Origin: Anaerobacillus alkalidiazotrophicus
GTDB taxonomy: Bacteria; Bacillota; Bacilli; Bacillales_H; Anaerobacillaceae
DNA length: 64,000 nt
Assembly (NCBI RefSeq): GCF_001866055.1
Contig: NZ_MLQS01000001.1
Span: forward strand, 836,145 to 900,144
Direction: 5' to 3'
Shown here: positions 1-8,949 of the stretch, piece after piece
How positions within the stretch are numbered: the first letter of the stretch is position 1
Layout: every line of letters starts with the position of its first letter
Made by a program: the position numbers and the translations under genes
The notes under the pieces: generated by a model
The model's database searches: none
What the model was told of the DNA's origin: nothing
The model's input: the letters and a program-made list of their open reading frames with translations, nothing else

Positions 1-85
1 CAGCCATTACTTGGCCCCCTTTTTACTTAATTTATTCAGCTGGAATTTTTAGGGTATTACTTCTTTGCTTTAAAGTAACATGATA

Positions 86-134
86 AAATGGTAGTTATAA
101 GAGCCAATTTTATACTTTTATTTAGGTACCATTT
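86..134 (+). promoter_or_regulatory. Inverted repeat upstream of MocR-type regulator
   Basis: An 8-bp inverted pair, AAATGGTA (86-93) and TACCATTT (127-134), lies just before the regulator gene at 151. Autoregulation or control of a divergent gene beyond the window edge is possible. This is inference from position only. Confidence 0.3.
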
Positions 135-150
135 AAAAGGGGGTTAAGAT

Positions 151-1578
151 GTGCTTTGGATTCACATTGACCGAACATTAAAAATTCCACTTAAAAAGCA
201 AGTTTATGAACAACTTCGAATGAAAATTCTACGTGGTGAACTATCAGGAGGAGAACGTCTCCCTTCTTCTAGGGAGTTTGCATCACATTTAGGAATATCG
301 CGTAATGTTGTAATAGAAGCGTATGAACAGTTACTTGCGGAAGGGTATGTAGAGGGACATCAAGGAGCTGGTACTTTTGTTGCTAAGGGTGCATATTTAG
401 ATAAGGAATTAAAAAGTGGAACTTTATCTTTTCTGGATACGTTTGATGTCCCAGAAGCCAACAGTGACATTATTGATTTTAGATCAGGAATTCCAGCACT
501 AGATATGTTTCCGAGACAAGAATGGGGAAGGTTGGCTAAACAAGTGTGTTTAGAAGCTCCGGATTCTATTTTTGGTTATGATTACCCTGAAGGACGTTCA
601 GAACTTAGGCACGTCCTATCCCGATACCTCAAAAGAACAAGAGGTGTTCATTGTCACCCTGATCAATTAGTGATTACTTCAGGAGCAACACAAGCACTTT
701 CTCTGGTAGCAAAGTTACTCTTATCAAAAGGTGATCATGTTATCATTGAGGATCCAATCACCCATGAAATTCAAACGATTTTCTCATCTACCGGTGCTTC
801 ACTTTATCCATTATCTGTTGATGAACAGGGAATGAACACGGAATATCTACCTAAAAATATCCTACCTAGCTTTATTTTCTTAACACCTTCACATCAATTT
901 CCATTAGGTAGTATTTTACCAATTCAACGTAGAATTCAACTCATTCAATATGCAAGACAAGCTGACTGTTATATTGTTGAAGATGATTATGACAGTGAAT
1001 TCCGCTATCAAGGCTCTCCCATAAGTTCATTACAAGGGTTGGAACCTGAAAGGGTTATCTATATAGGCACATTTAGTAAAATTCTGTCACCAGCATTAAG
1101 GTTAGGTTATTTGATACTCCCCCCTACTTTAACTGAGAGATGCAAAAACTTAAAATGGTTTAACGACTTACATACCCCTTCCCTAGAACAAATGACCCTT
1201 GCACGTTTCATCTATCAAGGTCAATTAGAAAATCATATTAGAAAAATGAGAAAAATTTATCAGAAACGAAGAGAGATTGTAAGGAATTCTTTAAAAAAAG
1301 AGTTTGGAGAAAACGTTAAAATTTTAGGTGATTCAACAGGACTTCACCTTATTGTTGAATTTATTAATATTGAATTTACTAAACAGACTATCAATATAAT
1401 TAAAAATAATAAAGTAAAAGTATATCCCGTGGAATTACATACAATACAAAAAGGAAAACACAAAAATAAAATTATATTAGGGTATGGAAATTTAACTAAA
1501 GAGGAGATTGAAGAAGGGATATGCAGACTTAAAAATGCTTTAGTTGGAGCAAAGCATGAAGCAAAACAACTTATCTAA
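151..1578 (+). CDS. MocR/PdxR/GabR-family transcriptional regulator
   Basis: This is a fusion of an N-terminal GntR-type winged helix (about residues 8-78, with the typical LPSSREFASHLGISRNVV helix-turn-helix) and a fold-type I aminotransferase-like domain (about 110-465). The PLP lysine region appears as GTFSKILSPALRLGY. The 475-residue length is normal for MocR proteins. The start is GTG at 151 behind an AAGGGGG ribosome binding site. Members usually control PLP, GABA or amino-acid metabolism and bind an amino-acid or PLP effector through the second domain. The target cannot be told from the sequence; the gene is convergent to the methionine-related operon, which has its own riboswitch. Confidence 0.9.
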   Translation: MLWIHIDRTLKIPLKKQVYEQLRMKILRGELSGGERLPSSREFASHLGISRNVVIEAYEQLLAEGYVEGHQGAGTFVAKGAYLDKELKSGTLSFLDTFDVPEANSDIIDFRSGIPALDMFPRQEWGRLAKQVCLEAPDSIFGYDYPEGRSELRHVLSRYLKRTRGVHCHPDQLVITSGATQALSLVAKLLLSKGDHVIIEDPITHEIQTIFSSTGASLYPLSVDEQGMNTEYLPKNILPSFIFLTPSHQFPLGSILPIQRRIQLIQYARQADCYIVEDDYDSEFRYQGSPISSLQGLEPERVIYIGTFSKILSPALRLGYLILPPTLTERCKNLKWFNDLHTPSLEQMTLARFIYQGQLENHIRKMRKIYQKRREIVRNSLKKEFGENVKILGDSTGLHLIVEFINIEFTKQTINIIKNNKVKVYPVELHTIQKGKHKNKIILGYGNLTKEEIEEGICRLKNALVGAKHEAKQLI

Positions 1579-1727
1579 AATCTGATAGTAAGATGCATTA
1601 ATCATATAGGTATTTATACCTTTATTTTTTTGTATTCTTTTGTACTGTTACTCTTAATTTAATTTATTTTTAAAGAAAATACTACTACTAAATAAACAGT
1701 TCAAAAGTTATAAAGTGATTTATTAAA

Positions 1728-1766
1728 AAGCTACTGTTAACACATATTCCATGTTAACAGCAGCTT
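1728..1766 (-). terminator. Hairpin terminator, distal copy behind mmuM-like gene
   Basis: The arms at 1728-1742 and 1752-1766 pair over about 15 bp with one mismatch. On the minus strand the hairpin is followed by five Ts. It may serve both convergent genes. Confidence 0.6.
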
Positions 1767-1839
1767 ATAAATTCCCAATCGAAGAAAGAAACTTTCCTCT
1801 GTCTCCCGCCGAGTTTGATACGCTTCACTGCAACGAGGT

Positions 1840-1881
1840 AAAAAGGAGCAGCGATCCATCCATAGATGATCTTCTGCTCCT
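1840..1881 (-). terminator. Rho-independent terminator of the SAM-riboswitch operon
   Basis: The arms 1844-1856 and 1868-1881 (AGGAGCAG/CTGCTCCT core) are followed by TTTTTA on the minus strand, about 30 bp beyond the stop codon of the homocysteine methyltransferase gene. Confidence 0.75.
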
Positions 1882-1912
1882 ACATTTATGTCCTACTTTT
1901 GCTCTTTCATTA

Positions 1913-2848
1913 TTATCTACGTGCCCAAGCAGTAATAGCTTCAATATCCTCAGGTCTCGTTCTACAACAGCCACCTATTAACTTTGCACCTGCTTCATAC
2001 CAGCGTTGCGTACTAGAGGTAAATTGTTTTGTAGAAGACGTTTCACTCCAGGACTTACTAGTTGCATCATATTCATCACCTGAATTTGGATAAACAATGA
2101 TTGGTTTAGAGGTTTGACCTTTTATTTCCTTAATTAATGAAGAAATGACAATTGGAGATGAACAATTTATACCAATTGCAGCTACTTGTTCCTGCCCATC
2201 TAGCCATTTGGCACAATCAGCAATTGTATCTCCATTACTAGTGTGGAATTCATCTTTTGCACTAAAACTAATCCAAGCATAAACCCCTGGGAACTCCTTT
2301 AACACCTTTGTAATTGCTTTAGCCTCCAAAAGACATGGAATTGTTTCACACGCTAAAATATCAGCACCAGCTTCTACCAATATTCTTATCCGCTCTCTAT
2401 GAAAAGTCACTAATTCATCTTCGTTTAATAGATAGTCGCCTCGATATTCAGAGCCATCTGCAAGAAATGCACCATACGGACCTACAGAAGCAGCAACTAA
2501 TGGTTTCGGCCGGTTAGACTGATTGTCGACACCTGTCCAAAATTCATCACGTGCCTTGGTGGCAATTTGAACAGATTTTTTAATTAAACCGATAGCCTCT
2601 TCCTTAGTCAATCCTCTTTCCATATACCCTCCAACAGTTGCTTGATAGCTAGCTGTTATAGCGCAATCCGCACCCGCTTTGAAATAATCTAGATGAACCT
2701 GCTTTATTAGTTCTGGATTTTCCATTAAAATTTTGGCTGACCATAAACGATCATTTAAATTACACCCATAATTCTCAAGTTCTGTAGCCATTGCCCCGTC
2801 GATAATTATAATAGGAAAATCATTTAAGATTTTTTCTATTGGGTTCAA
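1913..2848 (-). CDS. mmuM: Homocysteine S-methyltransferase (MmuM/YbgG type)
   Basis: This enzyme transfers a methyl group from S-methylmethionine (or SAM) to homocysteine, giving methionine. The 311-residue single-domain protein has the family start IIIDGAMATELE, the first zinc cysteine in GINCSSP (about residue 229) and the C-terminal GGCCRTRPEDI pair (about 294-295). It is much shorter than cobalamin-dependent MetH and lacks cobalamin and folate domains. It is the last gene of an operon with an ABC importer behind a SAM-I riboswitch, which places it in methionine recycling. The exact methyl donor is inferred from the family. Confidence 0.88.
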   Translation of the reverse strand: MNPIEKILNDFPIIIIDGAMATELENYGCNLNDRLWSAKILMENPELIKQVHLDYFKAGADCAITASYQATVGGYMERGLTKEEAIGLIKKSVQIATKARDEFWTGVDNQSNRPKPLVAASVGPYGAFLADGSEYRGDYLLNEDELVTFHRERIRILVEAGADILACETIPCLLEAKAITKVLKEFPGVYAWISFSAKDEFHTSNGDTIADCAKWLDGQEQVAAIGINCSSPIVISSLIKEIKGQTSKPIIVYPNSGDEYDATSKSWSETSSTKQFTSSTQRWYEAGAKLIGGCCRTRPEDIEAITAWARR

Positions 2849-2912
2849 TTTGTATCTTCCTTTCTATAGCCAACATAATAGAAGGACTCATTATAATCAC
2901 TCTACTACTATA

Positions 2913-3647
2913 CTACCTAATTGCCTTACTTATAAATTGCTTAGTTCTTTCAACGCTCGGATTGTTAAAAATTTGTTCCGCAGTCCCTTCTTCAACAATA
3001 ATCCCATTTTCCATAAAGACAATGCGGTCAGAAATCTCACGTGCAAAATTAAGCTCGTGTGTGACAATCAACATGGTATTCCCTTCATTTGCCACATTTT
3101 TAATAACTGTTAAAACTTCATCAACTAACTCTGGATCAAGAGAGGAAGTCGGTTCATCAAATAATAAAACTTCAGGATTGAGAGCAAGTGCTCGAGCAAT
3201 ACCTACCCTTTGTTGTTGTCCCCCAGAAAGCTGTACTGGATAATGACTCAACCTTTCTTTCAAGCCAACCTTCTCAAGAATATCTATACTTACATTTTTA
3301 GCATCAACCGGATTCATCTGCTTAACACTCGTCAAACCAATCATTACATTTTGTAACACAGTTAAATTTTTAAATAAATTATACTGTTGAAATACCATTC
3401 CTGTTGATGTTCTTAAAGAAAGAATATCTGCCTTACTTGCTGATTCAATATCTATTCTTTTTCCATTTATTTCAACAATTCCACTCGTCGGATGCTCTAA
3501 GAAATTTATACAACGTAATAACGTTGATTTCCCTGAACCACTCGGTCCTAAAATAGAGACAACCTCCCCTTTATTAACCGAAAGATTAATCCCTTTTAAC
3601 ACATGCTGTTGATCAAAATATTTATGGATATTCTCCAGTCTAATCAT
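2913..3647 (-). CDS. Polar amino-acid ABC transporter ATP-binding protein
   Basis: This 244-residue ATPase powers uptake through the adjacent permease. It shows Walker A GPSGSGKST (about 34-42), the signature LSGGQQQRV, Walker B VLLFDEPTSSLD and the H-loop histidine in IVTHELNFA. It matches the GlnQ/TcyC group of amino-acid importers. Its start codon overlaps the permease stop by 4 bp, so translation is probably coupled. The SAM riboswitch and the following methyltransferase gene suggest a sulfur amino acid or S-methylmethionine substrate. This is inference, since cystine importers look alike. Confidence 0.92.
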   Translation of the reverse strand: MIRLENIHKYFDQQHVLKGINLSVNKGEVVSILGPSGSGKSTLLRCINFLEHPTSGIVEINGKRIDIESASKADILSLRTSTGMVFQQYNLFKNLTVLQNVMIGLTSVKQMNPVDAKNVSIDILEKVGLKERLSHYPVQLSGGQQQRVGIARALALNPEVLLFDEPTSSLDPELVDEVLTVIKNVANEGNTMLIVTHELNFAREISDRIVFMENGIIVEEGTAEQIFNNPSVERTKQFISKAIR

Positions 3648-4366
3648 GAGGCAACCCCTCTTTCATATCTTCGGGCACGCTTCTCTATTTTAACAAGTAA
3701 TCTCTCAACTATAATACAAACTATCCAATAAATAATAGAAACAGCAATATAGACTTCAAAAAAGACTAGTCCTCGTGAACCGAGAATTTTCGCTTGTCCC
3801 ATAATATCAATAACCCCAATAATAAATACTAGTGACGTGTCTTTTATCGTACTTATAAACATATTTCCTAAATTAGGTATTGCTACTGCTAAAGCCTGTG
3901 GGAAGATAATTTTAAGCATCATTTGTGTTGGGCTCATCCCTATAGCTTTAGCTGCTTCAAACTGACCTCGATCAACAGATTCAATGGCTGATCTTATCGT
4001 TTCGGATAAATAAGCACCTAAATTAATAGAGAAGGCTAATAACGCATAAATTTCCGGTGCAATTACGTTAACATCTAAACTTAAAAGCCAACCTTTTTCA
4101 TATTGGAAATAGTAGATCACTTTTGGTATTCCATAAAACACAAGATAGATTTGTACTAACAAAGGTGTTCCTCTAATAAAAGATACATAACAAGAAGAAA
4201 TCGTTTTTAATACCGGGACTTGATATATTTTTATAAGTGCTGTAGCGAGTCCAATAAGTAAGCCCAAAACCATTGCACCTACGGCAATTCCAACTGTCAT
4301 AGGTAAGCGCTGAATAATAACAGGAAAGCTTTCTATTAAAAAACCAATATCTAATAATTTCTCCAT
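3644..4366 (-). CDS. Polar amino-acid ABC transporter permease
   Basis: This 240-residue integral membrane protein is of the HisM/GlnP type with about five transmembrane segments. The EAA loop that docks on the ATPase is visible around EAAKAIGMSPTQMMLKIIFPQA (central part near residue 165). As the only permease in the operon it probably forms a homodimer, as in TcyB-type systems. It lies 21 bp after the binding-protein gene. The substrate is not determinable from sequence; the operon context points to methionine precursors. Confidence 0.92.
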   Translation of the reverse strand: MEKLLDIGFLIESFPVIIQRLPMTVGIAVGAMVLGLLIGLATALIKIYQVPVLKTISSCYVSFIRGTPLLVQIYLVFYGIPKVIYYFQYEKGWLLSLDVNVIAPEIYALLAFSINLGAYLSETIRSAIESVDRGQFEAAKAIGMSPTQMMLKIIFPQALAVAIPNLGNMFISTIKDTSLVFIIGVIDIMGQAKILGSRGLVFFEVYIAVSIIYWIVCIIVERLLVKIEKRARRYERGVAS

Positions 4367-4387
4367 TTCGTATTCCCTTCTTCAACC

Positions 4388-5203
4388 TTATTCAGGGATA
4401 TAGTCTCCGCCAGTCCACTTTATTGAAAGTTCAGATAATGTACCATCTTCTTTAAGTTCTTTTAGAATTGGATCAATGAGTGCCTTTAACTCCTCACCAT
4501 GCTCGTCATCCCTAAATACGATTCCCATATTATCAAGAACTATAGGCTGTCCTACAACTTGTAAATCTAAATCAAATTTTTCTAAAACCGCATTAATCAT
4601 AATAGGATCATTTACATAAGCATCGATACGACCCGTTTGTACATCTTGTAAAATTTCAGAAGGGTTACCACTTTCGCTATATCTTAAAATAATTTCATTA
4701 TCGACTTTTTTATTATGTTCTTCTAGTAATAATGTATAAGAATCCCCAGCTAAAGCCCCAACGGTTTTACCTTCTAAATCTTCTAAAGTAAGAATATCCG
4801 TTCGATCTGATTTCACTACAATAACTGTTTCAGCTGCAAAATAAGACTCGTCCGTAAATAAATACTTCTCCTCACGTTCTGGTGTTTTTGCTATTTGGTC
4901 TGCAATAGCTTGAATTTTATTTGATTCTAGTGCAAGAAACATACTATCCCAAGGGATTGCAACAAATTTAAATGTATACCCATCTAACCTTTTATCAATT
5001 TCATTCACAACATCAATATCATATCCTACGAGTTCATTGTTCTCATCAGCAAAAGCAAAAGGAGGATAATCATTTTGTGTTCCTACTAGAATTACTTGAT
5101 TGTCAGTTACACTAGTTGCTTCCTTTGACGAACAACCATTTAATATTCCAATTACACCTAATAGTAAAAATATGGATACAAGTGAGTGATATTTTCTTTT
5201 CAT
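4388..5203 (-). CDS. Amino-acid ABC transporter substrate-binding lipoprotein
   Basis: The 271-residue precursor has a signal peptide with a lipobox ending LNGC (Cys about residue 24), so it should be a membrane-anchored extracellular binding protein. The mature part is a family 3 (SBP_bac_3) fold, with NDYPPFAFADENNELVGYDID near its start and the DAYVNDP region in the second lobe. It is the first gene of the operon, about 310 bp after the riboswitch terminator, with an AAAGGAGC ribosome binding site. The ligand is unknown; S-methylmethionine, methionine or cystine are the reasonable candidates. Confidence 0.9.
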   Translation of the reverse strand: MKRKYHSLVSIFLLLGVIGILNGCSSKEATSVTDNQVILVGTQNDYPPFAFADENNELVGYDIDVVNEIDKRLDGYTFKFVAIPWDSMFLALESNKIQAIADQIAKTPEREEKYLFTDESYFAAETVIVVKSDRTDILTLEDLEGKTVGALAGDSYTLLLEEHNKKVDNEIILRYSESGNPSEILQDVQTGRIDAYVNDPIMINAVLEKFDLDLQVVGQPIVLDNMGIVFRDDEHGEELKALIDPILKELKEDGTLSELSIKWTGGDYIPE

Positions 5204-5514
5204 TTTTTAAAGCTCCTTTTTTTATATAAAGTAATAAATCAATTTAAAGTTAAAAAAAGCAATACTATATTTATATTTTTCCAAATAGATAGAAGCGAAG
5301 TCCCATGTTATTTTGAATAATATATAAATTCAGGGATTACTAGATATTAAACCGCTTCTATTATCATCTGGTTCTTAAATACCAATCCTCTCTTTTTTAA
5401 CGCTGATTACAGTAATCTATAAAGATTCTAGTTTATTTAGATTTCCCACCCCTACCAATCTGTGAAGATATTACCCTATACTTTACCTCCTCTGTCTTAA
5501 TCTCCCTTTATATA
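5204..5514 (-). other. Long leader between riboswitch terminator and first operon gene
   Basis: About 310 bp of AT-rich leader has no ORF with a ribosome binding site. The only structure seen is a 13-nt palindrome, GATTACAGTAATC, at 5404-5416. A second promoter here cannot be excluded. Confidence 0.4.
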
Positions 5515-5546
5515 CAAAAAAGCCCCCTTCAATCAGAAAGAGGCTT
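5515..5546 (-). terminator. SAM riboswitch expression-platform terminator
   Basis: On the minus strand AAAGCCTCTTTC pairs with the GGGGGCTTT segment and is followed by a T run. It sits directly after the S-box aptamer, as expected for transcription termination when SAM is bound. Confidence 0.85.
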
Positions 5547-5556
5547 TAATCTAACC

Positions 5557-5657
5557 CTTATCTCTCAGAATGAAACACTCTGCAGGAATTAGCACCTTTC
5601 ATAAAATGATGGTTGCTGGACGTCATCGGGCCTATCCCTCAGTCTCTCTTGATAAGC
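5557..5657 (-). promoter_or_regulatory. SAM-I (S-box) riboswitch
   Basis: Read on the minus strand, the leader has the S-box hallmarks in order: CTTATCAAGAGAG, then GAGGGATAGGCCCGATGA, the CAGCAACC segment, AAGGTGCTAATTCC, and TGAGAGATAAG closing P1. It precedes a terminator and the ABC transporter/methyltransferase operon. Known S-box leaders switch off methionine and SAM genes when SAM is abundant, so the operon should be on under methionine starvation. Confidence 0.95.
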
Positions 5658-5680
5658 TATTTAATTTTTGACATATAAAG

Positions 5681-5709
5681 ATATTATTTTACATTAAGTC
5701 TAATGTCAA
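5681..5709 (-). promoter_or_regulatory. Sigma-A promoter of the SAM-riboswitch operon
   Basis: On the minus strand, TTGACA (5704-5709) and TAATAT (5681-5686) are separated by exactly 17 bp. Transcription would start about 15-20 nt before the S-box aptamer. Confidence 0.85.
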
Positions 5710-6005
5710 ATATATTTTTCTAATTTTATACAAAATGTTTTATACACAAGTGGAAATTATATACAAAATACAGCGTTTAAATTCACTTTCATAGGCTTTT
5801 TTAAAATAAGAAAACATTTTGCAATGACTACTTTCTATCCCCTTTTGCCAAAGTATTTACTATTAAATTTATATCATTAAATGAATTTCATTAATCTGAG
5901 CCCAAGTGTCCCAACGTTTTCAAAGCATAAAAAAAGGAGTACCTCCCCAAATGTCGAATCAAGTAAGTGTCTAGCAAATTAATTCGAATCGGGAGGAAGC
6001 TCCTT
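5710..6005. other. Intergenic boundary before the accessory region
   Basis: This AT-rich stretch lies between the riboswitch promoter and the first transposase remnant. No gene or clear IS terminal repeat was recognised. It is the likely left limit of the degenerate accessory region. Confidence 0.4.
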
Positions 6006-6908
6006 ATGTCTATTGTACGACAAGAGAGCCTTTTTAGCATGCAAATTATATTTGATTTAGAACCTACCCATCGTTACGATGAGATTTTTTCAGCGATTGA
6101 CATCCATCCTATCCTTACTAATGTGGCGAAAAGATCTAATTTAGGTAGACCTGTAGAGCTAAATTACCCAGCAATGGTTCAAGCACTAGTAGTTAGAATT
6201 GTCGAGAGAATTCCTGAAATTCAACTCCTAGTAGAACGATTAAATACAGATCTAAAGTTTAAAATTGATTGTGGCTTTTTGGTCTCTGACCCTGTTCCTT
6301 CAGAAGCTTCTTTTTCAAGAATGATTACGAAAATTAAAGAGACAACGATTCTTGAGGACATCAACTCTCAAATCATTCTTCATGCGATCAATGAAGAATT
6401 TATTACCGATGTCAATGTCGCTATCGACTCTGGTCACTTTGAATCGAGAGATCAAGCCCCTTCGAAAAAAGAAGAAAAACCAAAGGATCCACCAAAGAAG
6501 CGTGGACGTAAATCAAAAGCAGAACGTGAACAATGGTTAAAAGAGAAAGAAGATGAGGAAGCCTCTTTATCTATTTTCGAAAAGAAAATTGAAGATCAGC
6601 TAGATCGTCCCTACGATGAACTTCATGATCAAATGCCACTTTACCCTACATGGGGTGTAAAGAAAAATAGTGAAGGGAAAAACGTGTTTTGGTATGGATA
6701 TAAATGCGATTTCGCTGTTGAAACTAAAACTCAATTCATCCTTCATTCGATGATTTCCACTGGTAGCCTAAACGATGGAAAAGCAGCTATACCTTTATTA
6801 AAAGGGATAGAAAATAAATTTCCGACACTTAGCTTGATCTTTGCACTGATGGATGCAGGTTATGATTATGATGCCATTTACGAACAAGTCCATCGTATGA
6901 AACAATAA
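6006..6908 (+). pseudogene. Truncated IS1182-family transposase
   Basis: About 300 N-terminal residues of an IS1182-type DDE transposase remain. They include the charged KKRGRKSKAEREQW hinge, the first catalytic Asp region (VAIDSGHFES) and the second (ALMDAGYDYDAIYEQ). The reading frame ends at 6908 shortly after the second Asp, where full-length relatives continue for roughly 150-200 residues with the catalytic Glu. The DNA then changes to an unrelated HxlR remnant. The likely start is ATG at 6006 behind GGGAGG. It is not expected to transpose. Confidence 0.85.
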
Positions 6909-6927
6909 TAGTTTAATATCAATTTTA

Positions 6928-7110
6928 TAAGTACGCAGCGTACACTCACTCAAAAGCGATGGGCTGATTAATCGACAAGTGTATTCTGAAATTCCACCAA
7001 AGGTAGAGTACTCACTATCAGAGACCGGAAAGAGCCTTCATTCTATACTTCTCCAACTAGAGAATTGGGGCTTGAACTATATCGCAAGTAACCAAAATAA
7101 TGATAGGTAG
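6928..7110 (+). pseudogene. C-terminal remnant of an HxlR-family regulator
   Basis: Translation gives an ISTQRTLTQK-like piece followed by DGLINRQVYSEIPPKVEYSL, then SETGKSL and LENWGLNYI to a stop at 7108-7110. These match the recognition-helix end, wing and C-terminal helix of HxlR winged-helix regulators. The segment normally linking LTQ to DGLI is missing, and the N-terminus is lost at the junction with the IS1182 remnant. It is too short to be functional. Confidence 0.75.
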
Positions 7111-7220
7111 TAACAACTACGTGCCGGAATCCTAACTTTACCACCATAATGGGTAATAGTGGACGCCAGGAGCAACTAATTCGCATGAGCTAAAACCTTT
7201 AATACGCTTTCCCTAATCCA

Positions 7221-7261
7221 AAATAAGAAACACACTTAAATTATGAGCCTGTTTCTTATTT
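7221..7261. terminator. Bidirectional-looking hairpin
   Basis: A 12-bp stem, AAATAAGAAACA paired with TGTTTCTTATTT, with T-rich flanks on both strands. It may terminate the DUF5131 remnant on the minus strand. Confidence 0.55.
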
Positions 7262-7269
7262 GTTTTATG

Positions 7270-7405
7270 TTTTCAAGATAATGTGAATACGCTTATCCAT
7301 GTTATCAATCATTTTTTGAATTCCTTTTAATATTCTAGCATCATACCGACCGTTGAAAGACTTTTGCCAGCTCATCATCTTTTGCGATATATAACTACCC
7401 TATAA
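7270..7405 (-). pseudogene. Unidentified C-terminal ORF fragment
   Basis: The minus strand holds an open frame reading SYISQKMMSWQKSFNGRYDA... to a stop near 7270, without a start or ribosome binding site. It looks like the tail of a decayed gene. I do not recognise the family. Confidence 0.25.
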
Positions 7406-7430
7406 CATTAACTCTCTTTATCTAGTTCCA

Positions 7431-8109
7431 TTAACGAAAGCCTTTCGGTAATTCTTGAAGCATATTTTCTTCTCCTACGATATCAAGAAGGGATTCCTTC
7501 ATAAAAACAGGAACATTTTTTACCTTCGCCTGTCGAGCAATATTTATAATCCATTCTTTCTCAGCAGTAATTTCCCCTTTACGGTTACCAGTTTCTGTAC
7601 CAATTACCACCCAACCAATTCCATCCAAATCAAGGCTTCCAAGTTCACCAAACAGCGGTTCAAATGTAATAAAATAATTATTTTCCTTGATATTTTCACG
7701 CATGGCTGCAATTCTACTCTTTTCACGTTCAGTAGTAACCGTTATTCCTATCCATACTTGATTAAGGTCGGTTTCAAACTGTATGTATTCTGGGCGTTTG
7801 GTCAAGAACAGAAAAACATGCTGCGGGTTTTCACTTATTTTATCAAAAACGCTTGTCCGCCACTCCTCTTCCCAATCGGAAAAATCACTCATACTCGTCA
7901 TTAAATAAGTATTGCTTAGTACCAATTTTTTTCAACCGTTCTTTCATAAACTGCGGAATAGAGAAATCAGGTGTTATCTTAAAACGATTGTTAATTTTTC
8001 GTGCATAGCAATAACTACAGCCTATCGTACATCCATTCACGGGATTCAGAGTTTTAATTAGTTTTCCTATATTTAACGTCTCCATAGTTGCAACCTTCTT
8101 CTCTTTCAT
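7431..8109 (-). pseudogene. DUF5131 (phage Gp37/Gp68-like) protein, frameshifted
   Basis: Two overlapping frames together spell one DUF5131 protein. The N-terminal part (7885-8109) has NPVNGCTIGCSYCYARK, a CX3CX2C cluster like that of radical SAM proteins. The C-terminal part (7431-7925) begins before YLMTSMSDFSDWEEEW and continues through VFLFLTKRPEYI and WIGITVTTE. The frame changes around 7890-7915, so the gene is broken or carries a sequencing error. Its start overlaps the upstream MarR gene by up to 56 bp, suggesting a two-gene unit. The biochemical function of DUF5131 is not established. Confidence 0.75.
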
Positions 8110-8551
8110 TTAAGTTTTTTAATATCCTCACCAAATAATTTTCAAACTGTGATATTTCATCGTCACCGAGACCTTGATAGTAGATTTCACTCATTTTTAA
8201 TGAAACTTCATCAAAGTCTGTTTTAAGTGAATAAGCTTTTTCGGTTAATACAATCAAAACTTTTCGTCTGTCTGCTTTGTCAAAAGTTCGATTGACAAGC
8301 CCTGCTGCCTCCATTCGGTCAAGCATACTGGTAAGTGTCGTTGTCGCCAACCCAGTTTTTTTAGATAATTCCTTGATAGGAATAGAATCTGCTTGCCATA
8401 GTATATATAAAATCCTTCCTTGAGGACCGTTAAATTCATCTATATTTTTTTCAGCAAGTATTTTTTCAAAAATTCTCCCTCCAATCTGCTTAATTTGCGA
8501 GATTAAAAATCCACCTTGTGTGTTATCTATCAAAGTCAACATTCCTTCCAT
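8054..8551 (-). CDS. MarR-family transcriptional regulator
   Basis: The 165-residue protein has a MarR winged helix: IPIKELSKKTGLATTTLTSMLDRME (recognition helix about residues 70-90) and a wing with NRTFDKADRRKVLIVLTEKA. ATG at 8551 lies inside or next to a 28-bp palindrome and has no clear upstream ribosome binding site, so either a near-leaderless mRNA or an internal start at Met4 or a nearby TTG is possible. The C-terminal coding end overlaps the DUF5131 start, implying co-transcription. Autorepression is likely. Confidence 0.85.
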   Translation of the reverse strand: MEGMLTLIDNTQGGFLISQIKQIGGRIFEKILAEKNIDEFNGPQGRILYILWQADSIPIKELSKKTGLATTTLTSMLDRMEAAGLVNRTFDKADRRKVLIVLTEKAYSLKTDFDEVSLKMSEIYYQGLGDDEISQFENYLVRILKNLNEREEGCNYGDVKYRKTN

Positions 8552-8552
8552 A

Positions 8553-8580
8553 TAAGATAATACTATATAGTACTATCTTA
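8553..8580. promoter_or_regulatory. Palindromic MarR operator candidate
   Basis: A 28-bp near-perfect palindrome, TAAGATA..TACTATATAGTA..TATCTTA, abuts the MarR start codon. MarR proteins typically bind such dyads across their own promoter. Confidence 0.6.
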
Positions 8581-8949
8581 GTAAAAATTATGAAGTGCAA
8601 TATTTTCAATTCGTTGCCTAAACTCTTTAGTTCTCCTATTCTTTTTTTATTTTAACCTCATTTACCTTTATCTCTTTTTGAAACTTCTTTAATACTTTGC
8701 ATTCCTCATTAGTTATTGCAAGTCCTAATTCAAAATAATCATTAAAATATTGGAATATATATTCCCACAAACAATGTAAACGCAATCATAAATTATCCCT
8801 GAAATATTCATAGAAAATTAATGTTGGCCTACTTTAGCCTATTTAATAAGCTTTTTGACGCAATGATTATGCATCAAATAAATGAAAAAAGAACCCATTT
8901 CTGATAAGTTAAAAGTGCGAACCAATAACCATAAGAAAGGATTCTTATA
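8581..8949. other. AT-rich gap upstream of IS1380 relic
   Basis: A short minus-strand open frame (LGLAITNEECKVLKKFQKEI...) lacks a start signal. Nothing else is supportable here. Confidence 0.3.

Noticed and set aside
5967..6005. Upstream start for the IS1182 transposase
   Set aside because: ATG 6006 has a GGGAGG ribosome binding site; the earlier in-frame start has none.
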